Positions 24,501 to 36,787 are shown, numbered from the stretch's first letter. The stretch: 64,000 nt of DNA from Branchiostoma lanceolatum (GCF_035083965.1 NC_089724.1:17726410-17790409), one strand, 5' to 3'. Translations and numbers: made by a program. The notes: a model not told the origin generated them from the sequence alone.

Positions 24501-25601
24501 AGCAAGCTTAGGCAGGAAATAAAGGTGATTATAGCCACACGCTGTATAGCACAGGCATAATTGTAGCCTCGAGCTTTGCCAACAGCAACTTGGCAGCAGC
24601 TGTTAAATGATACTGCATGTGATCACATGACTATTTAAGTGCACATACCAGGAGCTGAAATTCAATCTTGTAAGCTAAAGGTCTAGGTTAATCAAAGGCT
24701 TGTCATAGAGTAGTGCCTGAAAATTTGAAAAATGTCCTGAAATTTAAAATACTTTTTAAAAACATGGACCAGTGGTGAGCCTAGATGTTGCCAGCCAAAA
24801 ACCATTAGAACATCACTATGTTGTATGATATTTATTTGGTTGGGGAAGGAGCTAGCAACTCCTCCATGTAACTATTGTAAGCTTGTTAGACTAGGGGAAA
24901 ATGGTCTTTCATTATGCTTCAGCTGATAGTGTCCCTTTTGGACACAACAAACATCATGGGTCCTGTTATGTGACTAGCCCAGGAAAAGACTGCATTGATC
25001 AGGCCTATCCTTTCAGAATTACAGTATGGACAGTGGAGGTATGGGGGTTCAGGCCCAAATGACCAATACTTTCAACACTTAGGATCAGATTGCAACCTGT
25101 CTGCAGTACTTTTTTTAGACACCAGGGGGGGATTCTGCATAATACCGGTAGTACCTCGTATTGCCTCAACTTTAAAGTAACTAGTACAGTAATCGTCTAG
25201 CAGATGACAAAGCAAAAAGATGTTCCAGCACCATATTAGTCTCTTAGACTTTATTCATTTACCAGCATATCAAATAAGTAACTGACTTACAGCAAGTGAC
25301 TGATATTCTGATTTAGGTCATACCTGGGCCGCAAAAGCTTTTGATGTGGGTGTTCCGCATCGAGTGATAATTTTCCGTATCACACGGGGTTCTACTTTTA
25401 CTCACACGGGCTTCCATAGAATATTTAGAATGTATTTCGAGTGTGACTGCCGATTGCGCTGCTGTTGAAAATTTGAACACCAGATTCAGAGAATGGAATC
25501 GATGTTGTTACAATTTTTTTTGTTCAAGGACACAAAACCCTCTCAACTTCAGGTGCATTTCGCATTGAAATGTGTTTTTTTTTCGGGTGGGTATGACATA
25601 A

Positions 25602-25691
25602 ATAGAATACAACACGGTGTATTCCGCATCACCCTCGGTCCCAGCCCTCTCGCGGGTCACATCGCCCTCCAGCCTTCATGTTGTATTCTAT
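25602..25691. repeat. 90-bp inverted repeat (13-bp arms ATAGAATACAACA)
   Basis: ATAGAATACAACA at 25602-25614 is exactly inverted at 25679-25691 around a GC-rich core. A related TTCCGCATC motif occurs at ~25355, so this may be part of a larger degraded element starting near 25.33 kb. Confidence 0.5.
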
Positions 25692-26939
25692 ATACATGTA
25701 CATTAGACTGCTAATACTTCCTACCTCAACTTAACTCACACAAAGAAGTTCGAAAAGCTCCTTGATTTATACCAAGAATTCTAAATCTCTGTCCAAATTA
25801 CTAAAATCCCAGAAAATCCCAGAATTATAGGAACCACTGTGTACAACTGGAACAACATTGAAAAAAAAACGTGTACCTTCACTATTAGGTAGAAAACCCA
25901 TCTTCCACTGACAACCTGGAATAGTCTATGTTACCTGTTGTTCACCTGTTACACCTGCCAATAGGGTAAAATTAGAGACCCTCCACTCACCATGTAAATA
26001 GTTCCCACTTGGTCGGGTTTCTGAGCGGAGAACTTGGAACAGTCGATCCATCTGTACTGCCTCATCTACCCTAGGTCTCTGTATAGTAATGTAAGCCTCG
26101 TAAGTTACCTCAATCCTGGAATAGAGCCCTTGAAATGTCAGGTCTGGCTAGATTGGCCCAAGGACATTTGTCCTTGATTGGCCCTTCTACACATGCAGCT
26201 TTCCAATACATACAAAAATTTGCATGACAATTAATGGGTTAAACAAATAATGATGCCAAAACATTCGATACACCAAGGAGGTTAAATAGATACCCAAATC
26301 ACAGCCCTTTGATGTTTGAAGCCTCCAGAATCAGGAAGTGCCACAATGTTAAAATAGGGAAGTAGTCTCCTGACACATGCAGTGTTTACAACTTCAACTC
26401 ATCAAACTTTTTCTTGAAATGGATTTTTCGACCTAACAAAAAATAGATTTGATTGCTTTCATTCTGAGCAAAATTCAAACTGCTTTTTAGAGAAGCCTTT
26501 GAAAGATTGTTAGTGTCCCACTTTCTTTTTGAAAGAACAAAATACACATGTATTTGTAACCAGGTTGACTACACCACCTGAAAAGTAAGTCTTAGGATCT
26601 AATTACAAATGTTACAATAGTGAATGGTGCCTAAATATATTTTCGCATTACCAAAGATTCATTCTTATGGCCTGGGCAAAATCACAAATTGTTGATATTT
26701 TGAGAAACATTTGAAAGTATTCTAGCTTAACGTTATTTCTTAAACTAAAGATTCTTCAGTAACGCGTGTTGCCAACAAATGCAGCAATTTTCCCTATCTA
26801 CATATAAGCAAATTATGTCAAGCAATAAAATCATAAATGACACAAAAATGTAAACTTTCAATCAATAGTGGTGCAATTATCTAGCTGTCTTACCGCGCTG
26901 AAGCTCCTGTCCTTCCTTGTTCATAAGAAGCGGAAGTTC

Positions 26940-27350
26940 AGGTGTTCTGCTTTGCTGAGGTCATTACGAACGGCACTTTGGGGAATTCCTCCCGTGGGAC
27001 GGGGTTGGTTGGGCGGGAAAGTCCCCGTCTTCAGGTCAGCTGACAATCATCGCCGTGTGTTTCACAGGTGTGACAAACAAACGGCTAGATCACGGCAGGG
27101 GCTACTGCCTAGCGGTTTACCACAAACAGTTCCAACCGTCTCCCGGCCCCTTCTCTTTACCCCCCTCCCCCTCTCGAGCTCTCTCGACCCCGCCCCGCCC
27201 CGGCCCGTCCCCCGCCCAGCCTCCGCCAGTACGCCATGCCGGTCCGACCACCACTGCGCTGAACGCAGCGGCGGCGACCGGTGTAAAGCACGAGCCATCA
27301 TCTACAGACTGGGACGACAAATCATACCAACGTGGAAGATCTGAACTCAT
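26940..27350. promoter_or_regulatory. GC-rich island with Sp1 boxes and a perfect kappaB site; candidate promoter
   Basis: A CpG- and C-rich block stands out from the AT-rich surroundings. It contains the palindromic NF-kappaB site GGGGAATTCC (26980-26989), a second kappaB-like GGGAAAGTCC, and GC boxes (CCCCGCCCC near 27190). The nearest gene it could serve is the minus-strand scaffold gene, but the 12-kb gap makes that inference weak. ORFs on both strands here have no domain signal. Confidence 0.45.
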
Positions 27351-27399
27351 CTGTGTCCATTTTCCGTGTTAGATAACTGTGTACTTGTCATCGAAAGTT

Positions 27400-28075
27400 G
27401 TTTGGTTTAGAAAGTTGTTGAGATTTCTTCAACGTCATGGAAAAGTGTGTACTTGGATGGGTTCAACTAATGAGTGATATTTGGGGGAAAGGTAGAGAGA
27501 TTTAACCAATATTCCGTTTCAAACTATAATTTATCTACAATGAATATGTTTTATTTAAAATTAGAATAGAAACTAAACTATTGTATACTGAATAGACAGC
27601 AAAATGAGATACGGTGTAAACAAGTCGTGCTTGTTTAAACTAGAACGCCCCTATCAAGTTTAGAATATTCCATGACCTTTCACCTTTTCGCAAAGTGAAG
27701 GGACAACGTGAGAAGATTCTGCAAAAAGCAATCTTTGCAGTTACGGCAGATTTTTCTCCTTAAAAGACCAACACAGTGCGTAAGGTAAGATTAGAGTTAT
27801 ATTTTGATAATGTGTGGTTGGTTGGACAGATTGTTTTAACAATCAAAACTGAACCGATCTAAAACAGACAACTCAGCACACTGGAGGGGGGTGGGACTTA
27901 TTGTGTTAAAACATTTAAGCACGCAATAAACCCTTAAGGCAAGACCGGGGGCGTCTGTATGTAAAGTTGTGTGGGTTACCAATAGGTAAACAAGAGACAA
28001 CTCCACACAGGCATTGGAGAAGGGTGGGAACAAATTGTTTGTGAGGTAAGTTCAGTTTTAGTACTTCAGTTCATC
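27400..28075. other. Intergenic, nothing recognised
   Basis: AT-rich sequence with a partial direct repeat around 27.85-28.05 kb (GAC-AACTC-CACAC-GG type). No coding or RNA features are seen. Confidence 0.45.
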
Positions 28076-28083
28076 CTCAGTGA

Positions 28084-28210
28084 TAGCCTGAGTACCATCC
28101 TCCGTAGTGACCGCTGGCCATGGCTCAATGCTTTTCGCTTGCTAAGGTTAGCAAGCAAAAAGCATTGAGCCAGCGGTCACCACTGAGGATGGTACTAGTA
28201 CTCAGGCTAC
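28084..28210. mobile_element. 127-bp snap-back MITE with an 8-bp target-site duplication
   Basis: The whole element is a near-perfect palindrome with arms of about 60 bases, starting TAGCCTGAGTACCATCC. It is flanked by identical 8-mers CTCAGTGA at 28076-28083 and 28211-28218. An 8-bp duplication is the hallmark of hAT-type (and P/Merlin-type) insertions. There is no coding capacity; it must be mobilised in trans. Confidence 0.85.
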
Positions 28211-28221
28211 CTCAGTGAGTG

Positions 28222-28440
28222 TCACCATAAGGAATGTATGTCCCTGTCGAGCATGACAGAGCGAAGTTCATCAGCCTGAAGTCCTACCTCCCTCTCAATT
28301 ACCCTCTTATGTGTGGAAGAAGGATGGCCACGTCTACGACTCTCATCTAGTTTCCAGAGGTGAACCACGACAGCCATTTCCGTGTGGCACATAATTATTA
28401 CATGTCCCGCCAGTGACATCCTATGGTTGCGGATGACTGT
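28222..28440 (-). pseudogene. LINE reverse-transcriptase C-terminal remnant, minus strand
   Basis: About 70 codons on the minus strand show the pattern of the extreme C-terminus of LINE ORF2 proteins: a basic IRNHRMSLAGHV segment, then LDESRRRGHPSSTHKR, then an acidic helix ending in an Asp-Arg-x-x-(W) type motif. No upstream RT or endonuclease domain is present, so this is a 5'-truncated copy. It abuts a second, oppositely oriented LINE remnant. Confidence 0.6.
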
Positions 28441-28497
28441 AGAAATCTGTGGTTGATCACCATGAAGTTGGCTATTTGTTATAATATATAATATTAA

Positions 28498-28798
28498 ATG
28501 CACAATGACCTGCAGTGGCCCCTTCTCTCTGGAAGGAGGAGGAACGCCCGCCTCACCTTTTTCTATAAGCTAGTAAATAACTACATCAATATCAACACAG
28601 ATAGTCTACTGAAACTAGCTAAGGGGCGCACCCGGGGGAGCCACACGCTCAAATTTCAACCACTATGCCCGGACAGACTCTTACAAACATTCATTCTTCC
28701 CCCGCACCATCCCCGAGTGGAACGCCCTGCCTGGCGCGGTTGTTACGGCTCCCACCGTTGAGTCATACCGCGCCAGGCTGGAGGCCTACCCTCCTTAG
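28498..28798 (+). pseudogene. LINE (CR1/L2/Jockey-like) ORF2 C-terminus, frameshifted
   Basis: The first frame gives LQWPLLSGRRRNARLTFFYK and then TRGSH. From about 28648 a neighbouring frame continues with YARTDSYKHSFFPRTIPEWN and stops at 28796-28798. The pairing of an R-rich helix with FFPRTIxEWN is characteristic of the end of CR1/L2/Jockey-type reverse transcriptases. It is broken by at least one frameshift and 5'-truncated, so it is inactive. Confidence 0.7.
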
Positions 28799-28859
28799 CC
28801 TGGGACCTCCTCCCCCCCTACTTTGCCCCTCGTGGGGTTATCTGGGGGTCAAATAAGTT

Positions 28860-30540
28860 GAAGTTGAAGATTAAAAATATATGGCTCCTCCATGAAGTGT
28901 CCAGGGATGATGAAGCAAGCGGGTATACTAGTAGTTCCCATCAAGCTGTTTACACAATGTTTTCGTTTAAGTCCAAGAATCAGCAGTGTAGAGTAGAATC
29001 TATTCAATTTCAACACATGCTTTAAGTTTAAAAGCTTTGTTGACTTTTGTTAGGGTATTGGAGGCACCACATGCTTGACCAATTTGTAATCAGGAGATCA
29101 AGAATTAAAAAAGTATCTGAGCACAGTATCTGACTCTTGCATCATTGCATGATTACAGACTAGGATCTGTGTCTATGTGTACATGTAGATCAACAACATG
29201 ACAACTTTCCTGATTATTAAATATATTTTGAATCATTCCTGAATGATTTCCTAACTCAAAATGTGAGCAAGGCTATATCTTTGACCAAAAATGGCAAAGT
29301 AAATAGAGTCCCATAATAATTACTCTAGTTATCATGTCTACTAAGCAAACCACAACACGGGTAAAACATAACCTCCTCAGAGCTAATTAATCACTGTGGT
29401 TTGGAGCCCAAATAAAAATGATGCAAGACCCAGGCAATGTAAACAGATTTGGCACAGTTCCAATATACACTTTAGCGGCCAGTGTTTGATTGTCTGGCCA
29501 TTGTGTTAAAGAGACTCTGTATTATAAGTAATGTATTAGTCTGTGATTTATGTCATGTCTTCTGTGTTGGGTCAGGCGGACCTTGGATAGGCTGAGGTGT
29601 GTTGGTGGTGGGTTCAACCTAGTAAGTAACAACAGGTGGGGGTTTGGCTGGGTCAGACCTGCAATAAAGTGTTGATGGGTTACAGGTGATTGTGGCCTGG
29701 GTGACAATACCGGTAATATATATCGGTAATATATATGCTGACACGTTTGTTTATTGCACCTTTATAGATTAGTATACAATTAGTACAGTATCAAAGCACA
29801 CCTGACTATGATAACACAAAGTCCTCTGCTCACAACAAAATGTCTTAAAACATCGAATTTTGTAGCCATCATTAATGTTTAACTGCTTTTATCCATGATT
29901 ACATTCTTTACCTGGAAACCTTGTTTGTCATGTTGCTTGTAACCGTACAGTGCAGCATCTGTACATTGTGGAGAAGTATAGATATGAATGCCTTCTACCG
30001 GATGCCTTCCGTTGTACGAAGACGGAAAACACTGTTATGATAGCTGGGAAACTACATGTACCTCCAGAAAACATCTGGAAGGTGGATTTTGAATGAAGTC
30101 AGCCAAAGGAAATATTCTAACCAGACTGTACTGTAGTGTAGGTCCCTTTTTAATTCCTGTGTTTTTATGATTTTGTCCAGAGAACTTTTAGTTAGAATTG
30201 AAATACTCAGAACCATGAAGAAGGCAGATGTGTACTTTAGGAGGAAATTGCAGGTTTTCAGCATGAGGAAATTCTAATTACCCTGACTCCATGAAGGTAA
30301 TACAGTAATTGATCATGATAACCAGAAATAATACCACATCTGTCCTACCTCATACACATTAGTCATATTAATGATGTGAGGGAGGGATATCTACATTATA
30401 AGGTAACTAGAGTTCCACGACCTCATACCTTCGCCAAATGATTTTAACCTTTATGACTGATGTATTAGGAGTGTTTCTCATCAATTATAAATCATACCAG
30501 TTGATTGTCTTAAAATATAACATGTCCAAAGTATGAGCTT
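28860..30540. other. Intergenic, nothing recognised
   Basis: AT-rich DNA. A duplicated TATCGGTAATATATAT block occurs near 29.72 kb. No genes are seen. Confidence 0.45.
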
Positions 30541-30579
30541 AACAAATTATGAGCTCAACAAAGAAGGTTATGCTGATAT

Positions 30580-31575
30580 TTTTCATTAATTATGCAAATG
30601 AGGCCCTTATTAGCATAATTTGATTCAACGATTTTTACATTCACATAACGTCCCGATGCCAAAAAAAAAGATTGAATGTATGAAATTGCCGTCATTTGCC
30701 AGTGTGGAATTAGAGATGTTACTCATTAAGTATGCAAATTAGCCCACATTAGCATATTTTCTATCTATAAACATTTCTCTCTTCCTCAGTTACAATTTGA
30801 ATAGTCATATCATGGAACAAAGTGGATTTTTAAAGTTGCCTCATTAATTATGCAAATTAGAATCTGATTTGCATAATTATTGTCCAATCATACTAAGCAT
30901 CACACAAGCTATCTACATACCAAAAATAATGACCATCCATCAAGCCCATCTTGTTATAGTATTTCCTCATTAATTATGCAAATGAGGTCTTCATTTGCAT
31001 AGTTCATATCAATTAATATTTCTCTCTTCCTCAGTTACATATGTCACATGTTTCAGAGTCCTATCATGGAATTTGGCGGATGTATAAACTTTCCTCATTA
31101 ATTATGCAAATTATATACTGATTTGCATAAGAGGTGTCTAATCATGTACATCATCACTCAAGCTATCTACCTACCAAAAATCATTACCATCCATCAAGCC
31201 CTTCTTGAGTTATTCCCTTTCAAAGTCAGACGCAAAACCCGCTTCTGCAGTTCCAAAAAAGCCGCTAGGGGGCCCAAACCCACACCACTTACTCTCTGTC
31301 CAAAGATCTATCTACCACTCAAAAATAACTTCCATAGCATGTCCAGAACACGAGATATCAAACCAGGAAGTTCCGCTGCAGTACCGTAAGAAGCCGCTGG
31401 GGGGCCCAAAATCTAATCGTTTTAAGGTCTCATCAAAACCTACCAACATACCAAATACCAAGACAATCCATCAAGGCGTTCTTGAGTTATTCTGTGCCAC
31501 TACAAACAGACAAACAGACAAACAGACAAACAAACGCTACCCTCTGCATAACCTTCTCGGCAAAGGTAATTAGGG
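30580..31575. repeat. Dispersed repeat with ~127-bp-spaced octamer palindromes and a CAGACAAA tail
   Basis: The motif (CC)TCATTAATTATGCAAAT recurs near 30582, 30721, 30839, 30965 and 31093, the later copies spaced 118-128 bases. An inverted ATTTGCAT follows at several copies. A longer 245-bp periodicity is seen in the CTCTCTTCCTCAGTTAC segment. From 31.2 kb the repeat changes to blocks with CCGCTAGGGGGCCC and ends with a CAGACAAA microsatellite. It looks like a nonautonomous interspersed element related by its monomer to the arrays at 41.7 and 63.2 kb. Confidence 0.65.
31498..31536. repeat. Microsatellite (ACAAACAG)n
   Basis: About four and a half copies of an 8-bp unit at the 3' end of the dispersed repeat. 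A shorter relative (CAGACAAACAAACAGACA) lies in OAT intron 4 near 35.0 kb. Confidence 0.8.
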
Positions 31576-31884
31576 GGGCTTGTACATATTGGATTCCTGT
31601 GGAAATTTTGGCCCTTTTGCTCCCAGCTCGTGACTGGAAACAGTGTAGGTATTCATGCAGATTAATTGGTATTCCATGCACACAACTCACTCTCCATTAC
31701 TGATGCCGCTCACATAGTCACACTCTGACAGTCTGCGTTTGAATAAGGCCATTTATTTGTAGTCAGCAGATATATAGGAATTGTATCATTACTGTATATC
31801 GATGTCTGTAGTATAAAATGTAATGGATTTTCAGGCTGTATTAGACTATCAAATAATAAGCAAAGTGACACTTTAGATGTTGTA

Positions 31885-32126
31885 CTTTAACCCAGCCAAC
31901 CCATGTTGGGATATTGTCACTTGACATAGGTAATACATACTGGGTTATTGTACTCTGAAACTTGTAACCCATGATGTGATGTTGTATGCTGACCCTGGTG
32001 ACCCCTACAGTGACATTGTATACACGTACTTTGACACAGATGACCCATGCTGGGATGTTGTGCCTTCACCCAGGTGACTCATTTTAGGATATTGTCCTTT
32101 GACCCAGGTGAACCATGCTGTCCAGA
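31885..32126 (+). repeat. ~34-bp minisatellite ending in the OAT start codon
   Basis: Seven degenerate units of the form (TTTGACCCAG)GTGACCCATG plus CTGGGATATTGT run up to the OAT start. The final unit supplies the acceptor-like TTTGACCCAG and the sequence ACCATGCTG, which is the OAT initiator. One earlier unit (near 32047) has the same ACCCATGCTG. Confidence 0.75.
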
Positions 32127-35100
32127 GTAGTCCTGAAGTTTCGCGCAGTACAGCCTGTGGCTGCAAGGTTCGCCAGCACAGCTGCAGAGCCGCGGTACGG
32201 GGCAAAATCTGAGGATATCTTCAAACGGGAGGACCAATACGGAGCACACAACTACCACCCTCTTCCTGTGGCACTGAGCAAGGCCAAGGGTAGGTGGTAC
32301 CAGACCTGCAGTCTAGTCTGGGCATTCGCAACTGTTGTTTTATCATGTGACATCTTTGAATGAAAAATTCAATTTCTGCAATGAATGACTGGTTAAACAC
32401 AGTAAACTGATCGGTTGATTGATTGATTGATTGGTTGATTGATTCATTGATTCATTGATTCATTGAAAAATCATAGAAATATCACAAAACCAATGTATGT
32501 TATCTCTTGTACAGCAATAGATTCAGATATATATAAACATCATAATTTCAATATTTCAACAAAGACAGACATAATATAACTTTCAAGATCATTTACAAAG
32601 ATCATTGATTTATTGGTCACAGGTTAATTGCTTTTTTTCTCTCTTGAAATTTGTTATCCATTCTGAAATGTCTAATGTGAATACTATCCTCTCTAGGTGT
32701 ATTTGTTTGGGATGTGGAGGGGAAGCGATACTATGACTTCCTCAGTGCTTACAGCGCAGTCAACCAAGGTCACTGTCATCCCAAGATCATCCAGGCGCTG
32801 AAGGACCAGTCTGACAAGCTGACTTTGACCTCCCGAGCATTCTACAACGATGCCCTTGGGGAGTATGAGGAGTATGTGACCAAACTGTTTGGGTATGACA
32901 AGGTTCTACCCATGAACACAGGTAGGTTTATAGTTGCTGCTGTAGCTGTTAATGTTGTTTTACTTAGTAGTAGCAGAAGATATTGTTGTTGTTGTTGGGG
33001 TTCCTGTTTTCTCTGCTTTTAAAGTTTAAGTGAGCAAAACAATGATATGTCGCAAATATCTCATAAGGGTTTGAAGTCAGTAGTGTAGGTTTCCCTTGGC
33101 ATAGATGGGGTTGATACAATTTAAGTATATATTTGTAGTCAAAGGGGGACATGGATGTACATGTATAACTGATGCCTCAACTTCCTGTGGGGCTTAAAAC
33201 TTGGATTATGTATGCAGGTGTGGAAGGTGGGGAGACCGCCTGCAAGCTGGCCAGAAAGTGGGCTTACACTGTCAAGGGTGTGCCTGACAACCAGGCTAAA
33301 GTAGTCTTCGCCAACGGGAACTTCTGGGGGCGGACGTTGGCAGCCATTTCCAGCTCTACTGACCCTGACAGCTTTGCTGGGTTTGGTCCATACATGCCTG
33401 GGTTTGACCTTATTCCATACAACGACCTTGGAGCGCTGGAGGTGAGAAAGGCCTTATTATGATGGGTCTCATACAGATTTACATTCATACACTTTAATAT
33501 ACATAATGTTTGAGCGCATCTTCCTTTCTGTAGATTTTGAGCTCAAAATTATGTACAAAAAATTTAAACATAAACTGGTTGGCTACTCAGATAAAGCTAA
33601 AACTATTAAGGGTCTTAACTAATTTCAAAAAGTTGAAATAAGTTTTGGGAAACCAAAGGGTAGGCATTAAGCTGATGTGGAAAGCATTTGAAAGAAGACA
33701 GAACAGAGGAACACAAATGACCATAAGAATGAAACATTCTGGACGCTGAGTGGGCAACGAAATGGTTTCTTTTCCTCCTTGGCCTCACGGTAATATTAGA
33801 TACATTGACATATACGCCAGGCTTGTTGCTTTTTTAAAACTCTACAAGCTAAAGTTGCGTATAAACTTGATAAGCTTTGATTGTGTTGTTACCATGGTTT
33901 GTTGATTATATGTTGCAGAAAGCTGTGAGTGACCCAAACGTGTGTGCGTTTATGGTGGAGCCCATCCAAGGAGAGGCTGGTGTAATCGTGCCGCATGAGG
34001 GATACCTGAGGGGAGTCCGTGAGCTCTGCACCAAACATAATGTAAGTAGTGCAGGGGATGACGAAACATGAAGGTCTAGTATCTCTATGAAATGCTTTTG
34101 GTTTTTGTAAATTTCTTGTTTTGTTCACTACATGTAATGTGAATTTCTCACTGATTCTGTCAAAAGCTTATTTCATTTGTCATTCGGCAACAGACATGCA
34201 TATGGGGGCACCCCCTAGTTTATTTTGGGTCTCAAGTCGAGTTTGTACACCCTCAAGTCTAGCGACTGTCTCTTCCAGGAAATACTTCTGAGGCAAAACA
34301 ACCATGAATGGGAATGAAGGATATCCCTCTAGCTACAAGAAAACCTGAGTTTCGGTTTCTTCAACCTCTGTAAGTTTAGTAAATATAAGAGGGAACAAGT
34401 ATTTTTCCTTAAAAAATGTGGCGCAAAATTTGGCATTTTCCCGTGGAACTAAACACATCACAAAATTTTTTGACAAGAAAATGACTGTTAGTGTCAGAAA
34501 GAGAAACCTCCAAGGTATAATCAAGCCCATTATAAAGAAAATCCTACCACTGAGATTTTCACAATAACCCGACGCGCGAGGTAATGCAACACGGCCAAAA
34601 GAACGCAACAAAGGTCAATCTGGGTCAAAGGGGCAGTTTACTTTTAACGCGTATGGATATCCGGAAGTAAGGCTCGGATTGAAGCGCAATTTCCACCCAA
34701 AACACACCAATTCATACGCTTTTCAGCCATGTTAGTATTTTATGTCAGTTCGAAGCACATTTTGAGAAATGTGAACTCAAACCCAGACCATCGAAACCCT
34801 TTCGTCACGGACTTTCACGGACCCCTGTGGCGGAAGAACTGGTGTGTGCACCGATATACAGTAGCAGGAAATTGAAGACAGGAAATGAGTAACCTGTTCT
34901 GGGACCTTTCTGGAACATTTGGCCTAACTTCCTGTCAGTGTCCTCCATGTGCCTATAGCTAGTATGTGGAAACCAGCCACTCTGTTAATTCAAACAATTA
35001 CAGACAAACAAACAGACACACTGAAAACAAAACCTCAGAACAGGGAGGTAAAAGGGCTACTTGACAGATCAAAAGTTGTGTATGTCATCAGAGTATTATG

Positions 35101-36426
35101 TATGGACCTTACAGCTCTATCTCTCCCCGTCCAGGTCCTGTGGATTGCAGATGAGGTGCAGACAGGACTGTGCAGAACTGGTCGCCGTCTGTGTGTGGAT
35201 CATGAAAACGTCCGTCCTGACCTTGTTGTGTTGGGCAAGGCACTGTCTGGTGGGGTCCTGCCTGTGAGTACACAGGCTTTATAAATGCAATACAGTCATT
35301 TGGATGAGAATTACCTAAACTGTGACCTATTGGAGATGTTATTAATGCTGTATATATACTACCATGATGTTTTATACAGTATTTGTCATTGTTATTGTTG
35401 TTGAGATGTAGCAGACAGCTAGTCGTATGTGAGTTCAGGTCTGTGGTCATTTGCCACACTAGTCAGTTTGTGTAAGTGTCTTGTGTGCTCATGTTCACTG
35501 CCTGTTTGTAGGTGTCCTTTGCACTCATGTTTCCTGCCTGTTTGTAGGTGTCCTGTGTACTTGCTGATGACGAGGTGATGTTGACCATCAAGCCAGGCGA
35601 GCATGGCTCTACCTACGGAGGGAACCCGCTGGCCTGCAAGGTGGCCATTGCTGCCCTGGAGGTGAGCTTAGACATCCATACAATTTAAAAGAAACCTGTT
35701 GTAATAAGCTGCACATTCAAATGTGTTGTATCACGGTTGTAGCTCATATCAATCATGTTAAATGTTGGAATTTTGGATAAGGCTGTAGCCTGTACATTGC
35801 AGTAAGATACTGTATACTGCGGTGATAAGCAGTATAAATCTTAGTCAGATTTATTTGTGTATGTGCTGTGTTGTTTGATAGGATATACATATACCTATTA
35901 TGGGAAATGCTGGTAACACGTGATTGATATTATGTTAGGTACTTGAGGAGGAGAACCTGTCAGAGCGTTCGGAGCACCTCGGCCAGATCCTGCGCGCCGA
36001 GCTCAGCAAACTGCCCAGTGACATCGTCACTCTGGTGCGAGGAAAGGGGCTGCTGAACGCCATCGTGATCAAGGACACTCCAGGTGAGTTACCGTATGCA
36101 AAAAGCTGATATGCAAGGTTAGCAAAACCTAAGATAAGCTTTCAGGAACTGAAGTATCTTGTATTTGCTCAAATCTTGGCTTTTATGTGTCAATAATGAT
36201 CATGGCAATGTCATTGCATTGCCACTGTTGACACCATGATTTCAACACTTCTGTTGCAGAGTTTGATGCGTGGAAGGTGTGTCTCCGTCTCCGTGACAAC
36301 GGTCTCCTGGCAAAGCCCACCCACGGTGACATCATTCGTTTTGCGCCACCCCTTGTTATCACTGAGGACCAGTTGAAGGAATGCATCGGCATCATCTCAG
36401 ATACCATCATCTCCTTCCGTCAGTAA
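32115..36426 (+). CDS. OAT: Ornithine aminotransferase, mitochondrial
   Basis: Coding exons: 32115-32289, 32697-32921, 33218-33441, 33919-34041, 35135-35263, 35548-35661, 35939-36083, 36260-36426. All junctions are GT-AG and in phase, giving 433 aa (human about 439). OAT is a fold-type I PLP enzyme that converts ornithine and 2-oxoglutarate to glutamate-5-semialdehyde and glutamate in the mitochondrial matrix. Seen here: a basic, Ser/Arg-rich leader ([20 protein letters not shown]) fitting a mitochondrial presequence; [57 protein letters not shown]; the PLP aspartate region IADEVQTG (D255, Q258); the PLP lysine in LGKALSGG (K284); [10 protein letters not shown]; and [11 protein letters not shown]. 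The start lies directly behind a minisatellite with an acceptor-like site, so an upstream noncoding exon is likely. The gene looks intact. Confidence 0.97.
32413..32466. repeat. (ATTG/ATTC)n microsatellite in OAT intron 1
   Basis: GATT tetranucleotide run with TTGATT and TTCATT variants. Confidence 0.85.
34681..34853 (-). repeat. Dispersed repeat, copy 2 (inverted relative to 12430-12610)
   Basis: The reverse complement matches copy 1 through shared blocks GTGACGAAAGGGTTTC, TTTGAGTTCACATTTCTCA, GTGCTTCGAACTGA and ATGGCTGAAAAGCGT. It lies within OAT intron 4. Confidence 0.7.
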
Positions 36427-36787
36427 ATGAATGCCTGCATTGACCATCCAGCTGATAGAAAGGAACAACAAGATTGACCATCCAGCAGACAGAAAGGAAC
36501 AACAAGATAACTTCTCAAAGAAAAGGGTTATTTCTCAAAATGAACTGATGTATCATGAGGTTGTGAAGTATCTGTATTGTTACTTGTGCCCTTAAACAGA
36601 TAATAGCAAGTTAGTTCATTGTCAAAGATGGATGAAACACAAAAGAACAATTGCAAAGATGGATAATTTGTCAAAATTGCAATGATCGTGGATAATGATT
36701 GACATGAAGAGGTACTCTTAATACATCTTCTCTACTGTATTACTAAAAGAATGTTAAAGGTATTACTGAGGGAATCTCTCACTCATT

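Larger units (their letters stand above)
16624..26900. other. Long noncoding region, probably the first intron or upstream region of the scaffold gene
   Basis: Ten kilobases without convincing coding exons, tRNAs or large repeats. I see only short simple repeats, a ~39-bp tandem repeat near 21.4 kb and an inverted repeat near 25.6 kb. Small 5'UTR exons could hide here; sequence alone does not reveal them. Confidence 0.4.

Noticed and set aside
26868-27372. Several ORFs up to 158 codons on both strands of the GC-rich island
   Set aside because: Pro/Arg/Ser-rich composition on all frames is expected from GC-rich DNA lacking stops; no domain or splice support.
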